A DNA stretch of 64,000 bases from Eoetvoesiella caeni. Lineage in GTDB: Bacteria > Pseudomonadota > Gammaproteobacteria > Burkholderiales > Burkholderiaceae_B. A program made the position numbers and the translations under genes. The stretch covers positions 524,666 to 588,665 of the forward strand of contig NZ_QNRQ01000002.1 in NCBI RefSeq assembly GCF_003315175.1, in the 5' to 3' direction. The notes beneath the pieces are model-generated. The model was not told the origin of the DNA. It did no database searches and worked only from the letters and a program-made list of their open reading frames with translations. Of the stretch, positions 52,856 to 62,040 are shown piece after piece; within the stretch, counting starts at the first letter, position 1; each line of letters starts with the position of its first letter.

Positions 52856-53440
52856 ATGAAAGCAAAAATTCGCAAGCTGGTTGTAGTGGTAGACGAGACC
52901 CGCATTGAAATGCAGAAGGACGTGACCCCGGCCACGCGCCGGGCCGTGGCCATGGCCGTTATCGAGAATCCGTTTGCAGGCAAGTATGTCGAAGACCTGG
53001 CCGAGCTGTCGGCCATCGGCGAAGAACTGGGCGGCCTGCTGGGCGAGAAGTGCGTACAGGCTTTGGGCATCGAGCCCGGCCAGGCGCAAAGCTACGGCAA
53101 GGGCGCTATAGTGGGCGAGGCCGGCGAACTGGAACACGCTGCCGCCGTGCTGCATCCCAAGCTTGGCGCACCCTTGCGCAAGGCTGTGGAAAAGGGCGCG
53201 GCCCTGGTGCCTTCGGCCAAGAAGATGGGCGGTATCGGCGCAGCACTTGATGTGCCGCTGGGCCACAAGGATGCCGCCTTCGTGCGCAGCCACTTCGATG
53301 CCATCGAGGCACGCGTTTCCGATGCGCCGCGCGCCAACGAAATTGTCGTGGCCGTGGCGGTGACGGATTCCGGCCGGCCCCTGCCGCGCATCGGCGGGCT
53401 CAAGCTTAGCGAAATCAAGGGCGAAGACGGCTTGCGTTAA
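52856..53440 (+). CDS. DUF1185 amino-acid-synthesis family protein, copy 2
   Basis: 194 aa. Same layout as copy 1: VDETRIEMQKDVTPATRRAVAMAVIENPFAGKYVEDL, QSYGKGAIVGEAGELEHAAAVLHPKLGAPLRKAVEKG, VPSAKKMGGIGAALDVPLGHKDAAFVRSHFDAIEARV and a GLKLSEIKGEDGLR end matching the GLKPEQISKFDGLR end of copy 1. Start at MKAKIRKLVVVVDE; the preceding spacer has GGAGA. Shorter by 23 residues, mainly in the middle loop. Genes of this family often occur in pairs beside the reductase and enamidase-like genes. Confidence 0.9.
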   Translation: MKAKIRKLVVVVDETRIEMQKDVTPATRRAVAMAVIENPFAGKYVEDLAELSAIGEELGGLLGEKCVQALGIEPGQAQSYGKGAIVGEAGELEHAAAVLHPKLGAPLRKAVEKGAALVPSAKKMGGIGAALDVPLGHKDAAFVRSHFDAIEARVSDAPRANEIVVAVAVTDSGRPLPRIGGLKLSEIKGEDGLR

Positions 53441-53463
53441 GCCGGCTTGAAAAGGAGATAGCC

Positions 53464-54654
53464 ATGTCAGTATCTGTAGCAGAAGGCAAGTCGGGCAAGG
53501 TCGTTATCAAGAATGTCGGGCTGATGCTGTCCGGCGATCTGGACGCCCCCATACTCGATGCCGACACCATAGTCGTGAACGATGGCCGCATTGCCGCCAT
53601 CGGCCGCTATAAGGATTGCGACACCGAAGGCGCGAACAGCGTCATCGATTGCCGCGGCACCACGGTAACGCCGGGCCTGATCGACTCGCACGTCCATCCG
53701 GTTGCAGGCGACTGGACGCCGCGCCAGAACCAGCTAAGCTGGATCGAGTCTTCGCTTAACGGCGGAGTGACCACCATGATTTCCGCGGGCGAGGTGCACT
53801 ACCCCGGCCGCCCCAAGGACATCCTTGGCCTGAAGGCGCTGGCCATTACTTCGCAACGGGCGTTCGACAACTTCCGCCCGGGCGGCGTCAAGGTCCACGC
53901 CGGCGCGCCCGTCATTGAAAAAGGCATGGTCGAGTCCGACTTCAAGGAGCTGGCCGAATCCGGCGTCAAGCTGCTGGGCGAAATCGGGTTGGGCAGCGTC
54001 AAGGCGGGTGACGAAGCCCGGCAGATGGTGGCCTGGGCGCGCAAATACGGCATCCAAAGCACGATTCACACGGGCGGCCCGTCGATCCCGGGCTCCGGCC
54101 TGATCGACAAAGACGTCGTCCTGGAGGCCGACGCCGACATCATCGGCCACATCAACGGCGGCCACACTTCGCTGCCGTACAAGCAGGTGTGCGAACTATG
54201 CGAACGCTCCACGCGCGGCATTGAAATCGTGCACAACGGCAACCAACGCATTGCAATCCTGACGGCACGGCATGCGCACGAACTCAAGTGCCTGCATCGA
54301 GTCATTCTGGGCACCGACGGCCCGGCTGGTTCGGGCGTGCAGCCGCTGGGCATTTTGCGCATGGTGGCGCAGCTTTCAAGCCTGGCCGACATTCCCGCTG
54401 AAATCGCCTTCTGTTTTGCCACCGGCAATACCGCGCGCATGCGCGACCTGGACTGCGGCTTGATCGAAGTAGGACGTTCGGCCGACTTTGTCTTCATGGA
54501 TCGCGCCCAGCATACCGCGGGATCGAACCTGCTTGAAAGCGTGCAACTGGGCGACTTGCCCGGCGTGGGCATGGTCATGATCGACGGTATTGTGCGCTGC
54601 CAACGCAGCCGCAACACGCCGCCCGCCACCCAAGTTCCGGTCATCGAACATTAA
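53464..54654 (+). CDS. Enamidase-like amidohydrolase
   Basis: 396 aa. Metal-dependent amidohydrolase with H76-V-H78 (GLIDSHVHP), bridging E173 (LLGEIGLGSV), H202 (IHTGG), H229/H234 (GHINGGH) and D285 (LGTDGPAG). A bridging glutamate in place of carboxylated lysine is the feature described for enamidase of Eubacterium barkeri, which opens 1,4,5,6-tetrahydro-6-oxonicotinate to 2-formylglutarate and ammonia. The gene lies in the same operon as the 6-hydroxynicotinate-reductase-like gene, as expected for consecutive steps. Related cyclic-amide hydrolases (imidases, hydantoinase-like) are alternatives. AAAGGAGATAG precedes the ATG. Confidence 0.87.
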   Translation: MSVSVAEGKSGKVVIKNVGLMLSGDLDAPILDADTIVVNDGRIAAIGRYKDCDTEGANSVIDCRGTTVTPGLIDSHVHPVAGDWTPRQNQLSWIESSLNGGVTTMISAGEVHYPGRPKDILGLKALAITSQRAFDNFRPGGVKVHAGAPVIEKGMVESDFKELAESGVKLLGEIGLGSVKAGDEARQMVAWARKYGIQSTIHTGGPSIPGSGLIDKDVVLEADADIIGHINGGHTSLPYKQVCELCERSTRGIEIVHNGNQRIAILTARHAHELKCLHRVILGTDGPAGSGVQPLGILRMVAQLSSLADIPAEIAFCFATGNTARMRDLDCGLIEVGRSADFVFMDRAQHTAGSNLLESVQLGDLPGVGMVMIDGIVRCQRSRNTPPATQVPVIEH

Positions 54655-54671
54655 GCCTGGAGGCACAAGGC

Positions 54672-55889
54672 ATGGCAGCAGCATTGCAAGGCGTGACAGT
54701 ATTGGACCTGTCGCGTATTTTGGCCGGACCCTGGTCAACCCAGAACCTGGCCGACCTGGGCGCCGACGTCATCAAGGTTGAACGCCCGGGACAAGGCGAC
54801 GATACGCGCAGTTGGGGCCCTCCCTTCGTGCAGGGCACGGATCCATCCACCAAGGATGCGGCGTATTTCTTCTGCTGCAACCGGGGCAAACGTTCGGTTA
54901 CGCTGGATTTCACGATAGAGCAAGGCCGTGAAGTGCTGATTGAACTGGTTCGCAAGGCCGATGTGCTGGTCGAGAACTACAAGGTGGGCGGGCTGAAGAA
55001 ATACGGGCTGGACTACGACACTTTGTCGAAGATCAACCCCAAGCTCATCTATTGTTCGATTACCGGCTTTGGCCAGACGGGGCCGTATGCCGCGCGGCCC
55101 GGCTACGATGCTTTGGTCCAGGCCATGGGCGGCCTGATGAGCATAACCGGAGAGTCCGACAGCACGCCGGGCGGCGGCCCCCAGAAGGTAGGCGTGGCCG
55201 TGGTGGATGTGCTGACGGGGCTGTATGCGACATCCGCCATCCTGGCTGCGCTTTATCATCGCACGCAATCGGGCCAGGGGCAGTATATCGACATCGCCCT
55301 GCTGGACGTACAAGTGGCTGCGCTGGCCAACCAGGCCAGCAACTATGTGTTGGGCGGCCAAGTGCCCCAGCGTATCGGCAGCGCGCATCCGTCCATCGTG
55401 CCGTATCAGCCCTTTGCCTGTGCCGACGGCCACGTCATGCTTGCCATCGGCAACGATACGCAATTCGCGGCATTCTGCCGCGCGGCGGACTGCGAAGGCC
55501 TGGCGCAGGACGAACGCTTCCGCAACAACGCGCTAAGGGTGCAGCACCGCGAGGCGCTGGTCGACATACTGCATGAAAGAATGGGCTTGAAGACCGTGGA
55601 CCAGTGGTGCCAGTTGGCCACCGACAACGGCTTTCCCTGCGGGCCCATCAACACCATCGACCGCGTGTTCGCCGACCCCCAGGTCCAGGCGCGCGAGCTG
55701 CGCGTCAGCGTCCCTTCCGAAGGCTACGGCACGGTCGACCTGGTCGCCAGCCCCATGCGTTTTTCCGGTACGCCCATCAGCTACGACATGGCTCCGCCAT
55801 TGTTGGGCGAGCATACAGAAGCTGTGCTGGCCGAGTTGGGGCTGGACGAGAAGGCCGTTGCGAATTTACGCAGCGCGAAGGCGATTTGA
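54672..55889 (+). CDS. Class III CoA-transferase (CaiB/BaiF family)
   Basis: 405 aa. N-terminus GVTVLDLSRILAGPWSTQNLADLGADVIKVERPGQGDDTR and the catalytic-Asp region YDALVQAMGGLMSITGE are family signatures. Transfers CoA between carboxylic acids; family members include formyl-CoA, succinyl-CoA:glutarate and carnitine transferases. Placed last in the reductase-enamidase operon, it may activate the dicarboxylic acid product for beta-oxidation. GGAGGC precedes the ATG. Confidence 0.92.
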   Translation: MAAALQGVTVLDLSRILAGPWSTQNLADLGADVIKVERPGQGDDTRSWGPPFVQGTDPSTKDAAYFFCCNRGKRSVTLDFTIEQGREVLIELVRKADVLVENYKVGGLKKYGLDYDTLSKINPKLIYCSITGFGQTGPYAARPGYDALVQAMGGLMSITGESDSTPGGGPQKVGVAVVDVLTGLYATSAILAALYHRTQSGQGQYIDIALLDVQVAALANQASNYVLGGQVPQRIGSAHPSIVPYQPFACADGHVMLAIGNDTQFAAFCRAADCEGLAQDERFRNNALRVQHREALVDILHERMGLKTVDQWCQLATDNGFPCGPINTIDRVFADPQVQARELRVSVPSEGYGTVDLVASPMRFSGTPISYDMAPPLLGEHTEAVLAELGLDEKAVANLRSAKAI

Positions 55890-55931
55890 ACGCATCGGCT
55901 TTGCAAGCGCCTTGTTCCGCAGCCTTTTGGC

Positions 55932-56651
55932 CTACTTCAGAACCGACTTGAGCAGCAGGTCGCTGATGTAGGCGGCCCAGGTGTCGATGTTTTTCTGGTC
56001 CATGAGGTCGGTGTTCAGGAAGGCCGAGAACGTATAGCGGTTGGACACGTAAAAGTAGCCTAGCGAGGTCATGGCCATGTACAGATTCTCGCAGTCGACG
56101 TCGTCGCGAAACACGCCTGCTTCGGCGCCGCGTTGAATGACCTCTTTAAGTATTCCGATGGCCGGCCGGGCGTACTGGTCGGCCGTTTTCGACTTGGAAA
56201 TGTGCTTGCCCTTTTGCAGGTTTTCGTTGCCCAGCAGAACGATGATTTCAGGGTTTGCGAGGTAGTAGCGAAAGGGGAATTCAATAATCTTTTTCAGCGA
56301 GCCGATCGGGTCGTCCATGTCCAGCTGGAGTTTTTTCTCGGCTTCGAAGATGTCGCGATACGAAGCTTCCAGCACTTCCACAAAAAGCTTTTCCTTGCTG
56401 CCGAAGTAATAATAAATAAGGCTGTCGTACGATTTGGCCGCTTTCGAGATTTTGTCGACGCGGGCGCCTTCGTATCCGTCTTTGGAAAAAATTTTCTTGG
56501 CCGCCCGCAGGATATTGCTGCGGGTGGTCTTGGCTGAGCGCGGGCGCGACTTTTTAGCGGCGGCTGGTGCGTCGACGCCGGTATCTGCGGTGTCGTCGGT
56601 GGTTTCAGCCAGATCGGGGGAAGCCAGGGTATCGTCGTGTTGGATAGTCAT
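55932..56651 (-). CDS. TetR family regulator 2
   Basis: 239 aa. Basic arm (AAAKKSRPRSAKTTR), TetR domain (RSNILRAAKKIFSKDGYEGARVDKISKAAKSYDSLIYYYFGSKEKLFVEVLEASY, ~42-98) and C-terminal ligand domain with NPEIIVLLGNENLQKGKHISKSKT. Strongly resembles regulator 1 over its whole length (YYYFGSK...LFVEVLEA; LxxENLxKGKHIxKS; SxFLNxxL). It is divergent from the Rieske operon, with operator O6 in between. Convergent with the CoA-transferase gene. Confidence 0.93.
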   Translation of the reverse strand: MTIQHDDTLASPDLAETTDDTADTGVDAPAAAKKSRPRSAKTTRSNILRAAKKIFSKDGYEGARVDKISKAAKSYDSLIYYYFGSKEKLFVEVLEASYRDIFEAEKKLQLDMDDPIGSLKKIIEFPFRYYLANPEIIVLLGNENLQKGKHISKSKTADQYARPAIGILKEVIQRGAEAGVFRDDVDCENLYMAMTSLGYFYVSNRYTFSAFLNTDLMDQKNIDTWAAYISDLLLKSVLK

Positions 56652-56826
56652 AGTTCGCTGGTTTTCTCGTAATAAACAAAAACAACATTCGGTTGAAAGC
56701 GCCGCCGGCGTGCTGTTTGGCTGCTTTGCACGGTGTTGCTGCTATTGGAGATTGGGGTTTTCCCTTGGGTTGGAAGGGAATCGCCACAAGTCGGCCAAAG
56801 GCTTGCAAACACAGCGAAAAATAAAT

Positions 56827-56881
56827 TTGCTTCTTGGTTCCGGTTCAGTATACTATACCTATTAATGTAGTGAGTACTACA
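56827..56881. promoter_or_regulatory. Promoter and operator O6 for the Rieske operon
   Basis: TTGCTT (56827-56832), 16 bp, TATACT (56849-56854). Operator O6 TGTAGTGAGTACTACA (56866-56881) is an almost perfect 16-bp palindrome starting 12 bp after the end of the -10, the same distance as O4. The intergenic space is 293 bp; tetR2 starts on its other side and probably shares the operator. Confidence 0.7.
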
Positions 56882-56893
56882 TAAAATTAATAG

Positions 56894-58296
<1,403 letters not shown>

Positions 58297-58317
58297 ACCA
58301 AGAATCGGAGAGTGGAA

Positions 58318-59364
58318 ATGTCGAATTACGTACTCAATACATGGTACCCATTGGCGTGGTCGCGCGATATCAACAACAGCTTGCACAAGCGCCGTATTGT
58401 CGGGAAAGATCTGGTGCTGTACCGCAATAGTGCAGGCAATGTCGTGGCGCATGTGGACATGTGCCCGCACCGCATGCTGCCGCTTTCGCAGGGCAAGCTC
58501 AAGGGCGACGTGCTGGAGTGCGGCTACCATGGCATGCAGTTCGACTGCTCGGGCAAATGCGTGCGCGTACCGGGACAGGACATTATTCCTTCCAATGCCG
58601 TGGTCGCCACATATCCCACGCACGAAAACATGGGGCTGGTATGGATATGGATGGGCGATCCCGCGCTTGCGGATACGTCCAAGGTATACGACTTGCCGCA
58701 GTACCATGACGCCAACTGGAGCTCGGTGGAAGGCGACGCCTTGGAAATCGGTTGCCATTATCTGAACCTGGCCGATAACCTGTGCGATCCCGCCCATGTG
58801 AACTTCGTGCACCTGACGACGCTGGGTTCTTCGGCCGGCGAAGATGTGCCTGTGCATCATGAAAAGCAGGAAGGCAAGCTCATTACCTGGCGCTGGATCA
58901 ACGATGCGCCGGCCATTCCTCTGTTCCAGAAGTTCGGCAACTTCAAGGGCAATGTCGACCGCTGGCACTATTACCATTACCATGCGCCCAGCATTGCGGT
59001 CATTGACTTCGGCAGTGCCTTGACCGGCACGGGCGCTCCGGAAGGCAATCGTGACGACTGCATTCAAATCTACGCCTGTCACTTCATGACGCCGGTCGAC
59101 GAGGACACCACTATCGACCATTGGTTGCATGTGAAGAATTTCAAGGCATCCGAAGAGACCAACAAGGCGCTCTCGGCAGAGTTCCGCTCTGCCTTCCAGG
59201 AAGACAAGGTCATACTTGAAGCCATTCATCAGAACGAGCGCAAGTACCCAGAACATCGACCCATCAAGCTGGCCATCGACGCTTCGCCCACGCGCATGCG
59301 CAAGATGGTGCAAGGCATGATCGAGGCCGAGAAGGCGCCGGCCAAGGAAGCAGTCGCGGCCTAA
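58318..59364 (+). CDS. Rieske non-haem iron oxygenase, terminal component
   Basis: 348 aa. N-terminal Rieske domain with C49-P-H51 and C68-G-Y-H71, then the catalytic iron site NLADNLCDPAHVNFVH (H160, H165 and a downstream carboxylate). It resembles the VanA/phthalate-type oxygenases (PobA-like single subunit) rather than the alpha/beta ring-dihydroxylating type; no beta subunit gene is present. Adds oxygen to or demethylates the aromatic or heterocyclic substrate. Start at 58318 with GGAGAG upstream. Followed by a strong terminator (59384-59409), which ends this operon. Confidence 0.93.
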   Translation: MSNYVLNTWYPLAWSRDINNSLHKRRIVGKDLVLYRNSAGNVVAHVDMCPHRMLPLSQGKLKGDVLECGYHGMQFDCSGKCVRVPGQDIIPSNAVVATYPTHENMGLVWIWMGDPALADTSKVYDLPQYHDANWSSVEGDALEIGCHYLNLADNLCDPAHVNFVHLTTLGSSAGEDVPVHHEKQEGKLITWRWINDAPAIPLFQKFGNFKGNVDRWHYYHYHAPSIAVIDFGSALTGTGAPEGNRDDCIQIYACHFMTPVDEDTTIDHWLHVKNFKASEETNKALSAEFRSAFQEDKVILEAIHQNERKYPEHRPIKLAIDASPTRMRKMVQGMIEAEKAPAKEAVAA

Positions 59365-59383
59365 GGCTGTGCCGGATCAAGGA

Positions 59384-59409
59384 CTCCAGCCGAAGGGCTG
59401 GAGTTTTTT
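59384..59409 (+). terminator. Rho-independent terminator after the Rieske oxygenase gene
   Basis: CTCCAGCC-GAAG-GGCTGGAG, a perfect 8-bp stem with a GNRA-type tetraloop, immediately followed by TTTTTT. The next gene starts 61 bp later with no recognised operator. Confidence 0.9.
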
Positions 59410-59469
59410 CATCAGCATCCAGGAAAGCCCTTGGCGTGCTGTCGAGTTATTGAAGCAATGGAAGCAAGC

Positions 59470-60498
59470 ATGAACGATGATTTTCCCTTTTTGCTGGGGT
59501 GCAATGGGCGCGGAGCGCAACTGTCTTCGCCCGGCAAGCCGGTGTCGCTGGAAGAGGCCTCCATCGACGAGCAGTTTCGCATGGTCAAGGAGTCGGGCGT
59601 ATTCGATTATTTCGACCGGATCCCGTTGCGCGAGAATTTCGCCGAGTACGAGCGCGCCATGCAAAAGTACGACCTGCCCGTGCATACCGCAAGCTGGTTT
59701 TATATGCTTGGCCGCGACGAAGCCTTGATGTACGACAATCTTGAAATTTGCCGTGATGTCGGGGCCAAGTGCCACAACATCATGACCTTTACGCATCATG
59801 CCGACGGCCACGTGTTGACCGACGATGAAATCGTGGCGCATTACCTGGATGTATACGAACACGGCATGAAGCTGGGCGTTGAGCCTTCGTTCGAGCTGCA
59901 TGTGAATATGTGGACCGAGAACATGGCGCGCGTCACGCCCATTGCGCAGCGTATTGCGGGGCAAGGCGTGCCGTTCAACTACACCATGGACTACAGCCAT
60001 GTGAACTTCAAGATCGGCAATCCCGAGGAGCAGAATCTTTCCGAGTGCCGCCAGGCCGTCGAGTCGGGCGCTATGGTGCTTGATCCGTTCGAAGAGGGCT
60101 CGTTGTGCGACGAGTGGCTGAATCTTGGCATAGTCAAATGGATACAGTTGCGCACTGTAGGTCCGAACCAGCCCAAGAATCTTTGGGTCAAGAATGACGA
60201 CGGCTCTTATGCGCGCGGCATTCAGTACCCCATCGTGCGGCCCAAGCCCGGCGAGTGGCATTCCGATTGGCACGCCTACATGCTTGAGCCGTCCAAAGAG
60301 GCCATACGCAAATCCTTGCGCTATCATGCAACGCACAAAGACAGCCCGTTGCGCTACATCACCACCGAAATGATCAATCTGCCCGATTACGGCCTGGGCG
60401 CCAAATACAATTTGTTCGAGCAGAACGTCGAGGCGGCCAAATTCATTCGCAAGGCCTGGAAAGAAACCAAGGCCTTGCACGCCGCTGGCTTGCTGTAG
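59470..60498 (+). CDS. TIM-barrel protein, mannonate-dehydratase / sugar-isomerase-like
   Basis: 342 aa. A xylose-isomerase-like TIM barrel is suggested by alternating hydrophobic strands and His/Glu/Asp motifs: VFDYFDRIP, VHTASWFYMLG, KCHNIMTFTHHADGH, VEPSFELHVNMWTEN, FNYTMDYSHVNFKIGN and WHSDWHAYML. Metal-binding Glu/His/Asp are plausible (E in SFELHV; D/H in MDYSHVN). I do not know its reaction in this pathway; isomerase, epimerase or lyase are possible. Two ATGs (59458, 59470) fit; 59470 has GGAAG upstream. It is separated from the Rieske genes by the terminator and may rely on read-through or its own promoter. Confidence 0.8.
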   Translation: MNDDFPFLLGCNGRGAQLSSPGKPVSLEEASIDEQFRMVKESGVFDYFDRIPLRENFAEYERAMQKYDLPVHTASWFYMLGRDEALMYDNLEICRDVGAKCHNIMTFTHHADGHVLTDDEIVAHYLDVYEHGMKLGVEPSFELHVNMWTENMARVTPIAQRIAGQGVPFNYTMDYSHVNFKIGNPEEQNLSECRQAVESGAMVLDPFEEGSLCDEWLNLGIVKWIQLRTVGPNQPKNLWVKNDDGSYARGIQYPIVRPKPGEWHSDWHAYMLEPSKEAIRKSLRYHATHKDSPLRYITTEMINLPDYGLGAKYNLFEQNVEAAKFIRKAWKETKALHAAGLL

Positions 60499-60520
60499 TA
60501 GAAGCCGAGATCCTCAGCGT

Positions 60521-60585
60521 GCCGGCCGGGTAGCCGGCTGGTGCGCAATGGTTGCTTGAGGCGGCCTATATGGGCCGCTTTCTCA
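60521..60585. terminator. Two hairpins between convergent genes
   Basis: GCCGGC-CGGGTA-GCCGGC (60521-60538) and GCGGCC-TATATG-GGCCGC (60561-60578) followed by TTTCTC. The second is a likely terminator for the plus-strand gene; it ends five bases before the minus-strand stop. Confidence 0.6.
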
Positions 60586-62040
60586 TTCTTCGCGCAGCAG
60601 TTCGCCCAGTTCGCGCACCGCTTGTTCGCGGCGCGGGCTGGCTTGGAACTGGGTCGATAGGGTGGACCACTCGGGTTGGCTACGGGCTTCGATCAAGGGT
60701 TCAGGCAGCCGGCCTTTGCGCAGGCGCGCTTGCGTGGCGGCAAGGGGAGTTTGTGGGGCGGACTCCGGCGTGGGGTCTTGGCCGGGACGGTCCGTGCCTG
60801 GTTCCAGGACGGCAGGCTCGAGGCTTATAGGGCTTTGCGCGGCATGGCCGCGCCTTTCGAGTGCGCGCGCCAGGTCTATTTGGCGCAAGGCCAGCAGGCA
60901 CAGCACGGCGTCGTCGACGCTGATTTCCTGGTAGCCCTTGAGCAGCCCCACGACACGCTTGCCGTAGCGGTCGGCGCCCTGCCACAGGCCTCCGGCCGCC
61001 GCGCCTATCAGGGCTGCCGCACCCAGGCTCAGGCCCGCGGTAAACAAGTCGACGGTAGCGCCGGCCATGGCTCCGGCGGCCATGCCTTTGCCCAGGTGCA
61101 GGCCGGCGTCCTTCAAGGCTTGTGGATGAAACAAGTCCATGCCCCAGCGCTCGCCCTCAAGGGGCAGGGTGTGGCGCGGGAAATCCTGGGCATTGAATTT
61201 ATAGCGTTTCAGCAAGGCCCGTACGCAGGCATTTTCGCGTTCGCTGATTTTGGCGCGCAAGGCTTGCGTGGCCTGGACCAAGGACGTCTCGTCGGGGGCA
61301 CTGCTAAGGCGCAGGGCGGCGGCGTCGACCAGCAGCTCGGCAATCAGCCGGGCGGCATCGGCGCGGCGTATGGCGCGTTGCCGTGCGACATCTTCTTTCA
61401 GATTTTGCAGGACGGGTGCGCGCGCATCCAGAAGCAGCGCCAGCTTGTCATAGAGCTGGGCTTCGCCGTCCAGGGCCGGTGCAACGGTATCGAACTCGAC
61501 CATGGCGTGCAGGTTCAGGCGCGCCAGGGCTTCGCGCCATGAGTCGGTGCGCTGCTGGGGGCTGTGCGTGAAGTTGAGCACAGGCAGCAGCGGCCGCCCG
61601 CAACTGGCCAGGATTGCCAATTCGTCCTTGTGCTTGCCAAGAATCGGGTCGCGTACATCGACGACATACAGGCCGGCATCGCATTCGAGCAGCTTGGCCA
61701 GGACCCTGGCCTCTTGTTCGAAGCGGTGCGCGCTTTCTGGCGTGCCCAAGAAACGGCGGATGCGCTCGGGACCGTCCAGGCGCTCGGCGCGTTGCGCCAG
61801 CTGATCCAGATAATCCATCAGCCCGATGCCGTCTTCCATGCCGGGGGTGTCGAACAGTTCTACGGCGGTATGGCCGTCGCTAAGCAGGCGGGCGCCTTCC
61901 ACATGGCGCGTGGTTCCGGGGCTGTCCATGACCTGGCCAAAACTGCGGTCGCGTGTCAGTGTGCGCAGCAAAGAGGTTTTGCCGGTGTTGGTATGGCCGA
62001 CGACTGCCAGCCGCAGAGGAGGGGCGCTTGCGTCAATCAT
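60583..62040 (-). CDS. GTPase with DUF3482 domain
   Basis: 485 aa. N-terminal Era/TrmE-like G domain: P-loop VVGHTNTGKTS (~15), SPGTTRHVEGARL, LFDTPGMEDG (G3) and a likely G4 at LNFTHS (weak, not NKxD). The second half (~res. 230-485) is the DUF3482 region with hydrophobic helices (LGAAALIGAAAGGLWQG), probably membrane-associated. Function not known. Overlaps the next gene by 8 bp; these proteins are usually encoded together. Confidence 0.88.
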   Translation of the reverse strand: MIDASAPPLRLAVVGHTNTGKTSLLRTLTRDRSFGQVMDSPGTTRHVEGARLLSDGHTAVELFDTPGMEDGIGLMDYLDQLAQRAERLDGPERIRRFLGTPESAHRFEQEARVLAKLLECDAGLYVVDVRDPILGKHKDELAILASCGRPLLPVLNFTHSPQQRTDSWREALARLNLHAMVEFDTVAPALDGEAQLYDKLALLLDARAPVLQNLKEDVARQRAIRRADAARLIAELLVDAAALRLSSAPDETSLVQATQALRAKISERENACVRALLKRYKFNAQDFPRHTLPLEGERWGMDLFHPQALKDAGLHLGKGMAAGAMAGATVDLFTAGLSLGAAALIGAAAGGLWQGADRYGKRVVGLLKGYQEISVDDAVLCLLALRQIDLARALERRGHAAQSPISLEPAVLEPGTDRPGQDPTPESAPQTPLAATQARLRKGRLPEPLIEARSQPEWSTLSTQFQASPRREQAVRELGELLREE

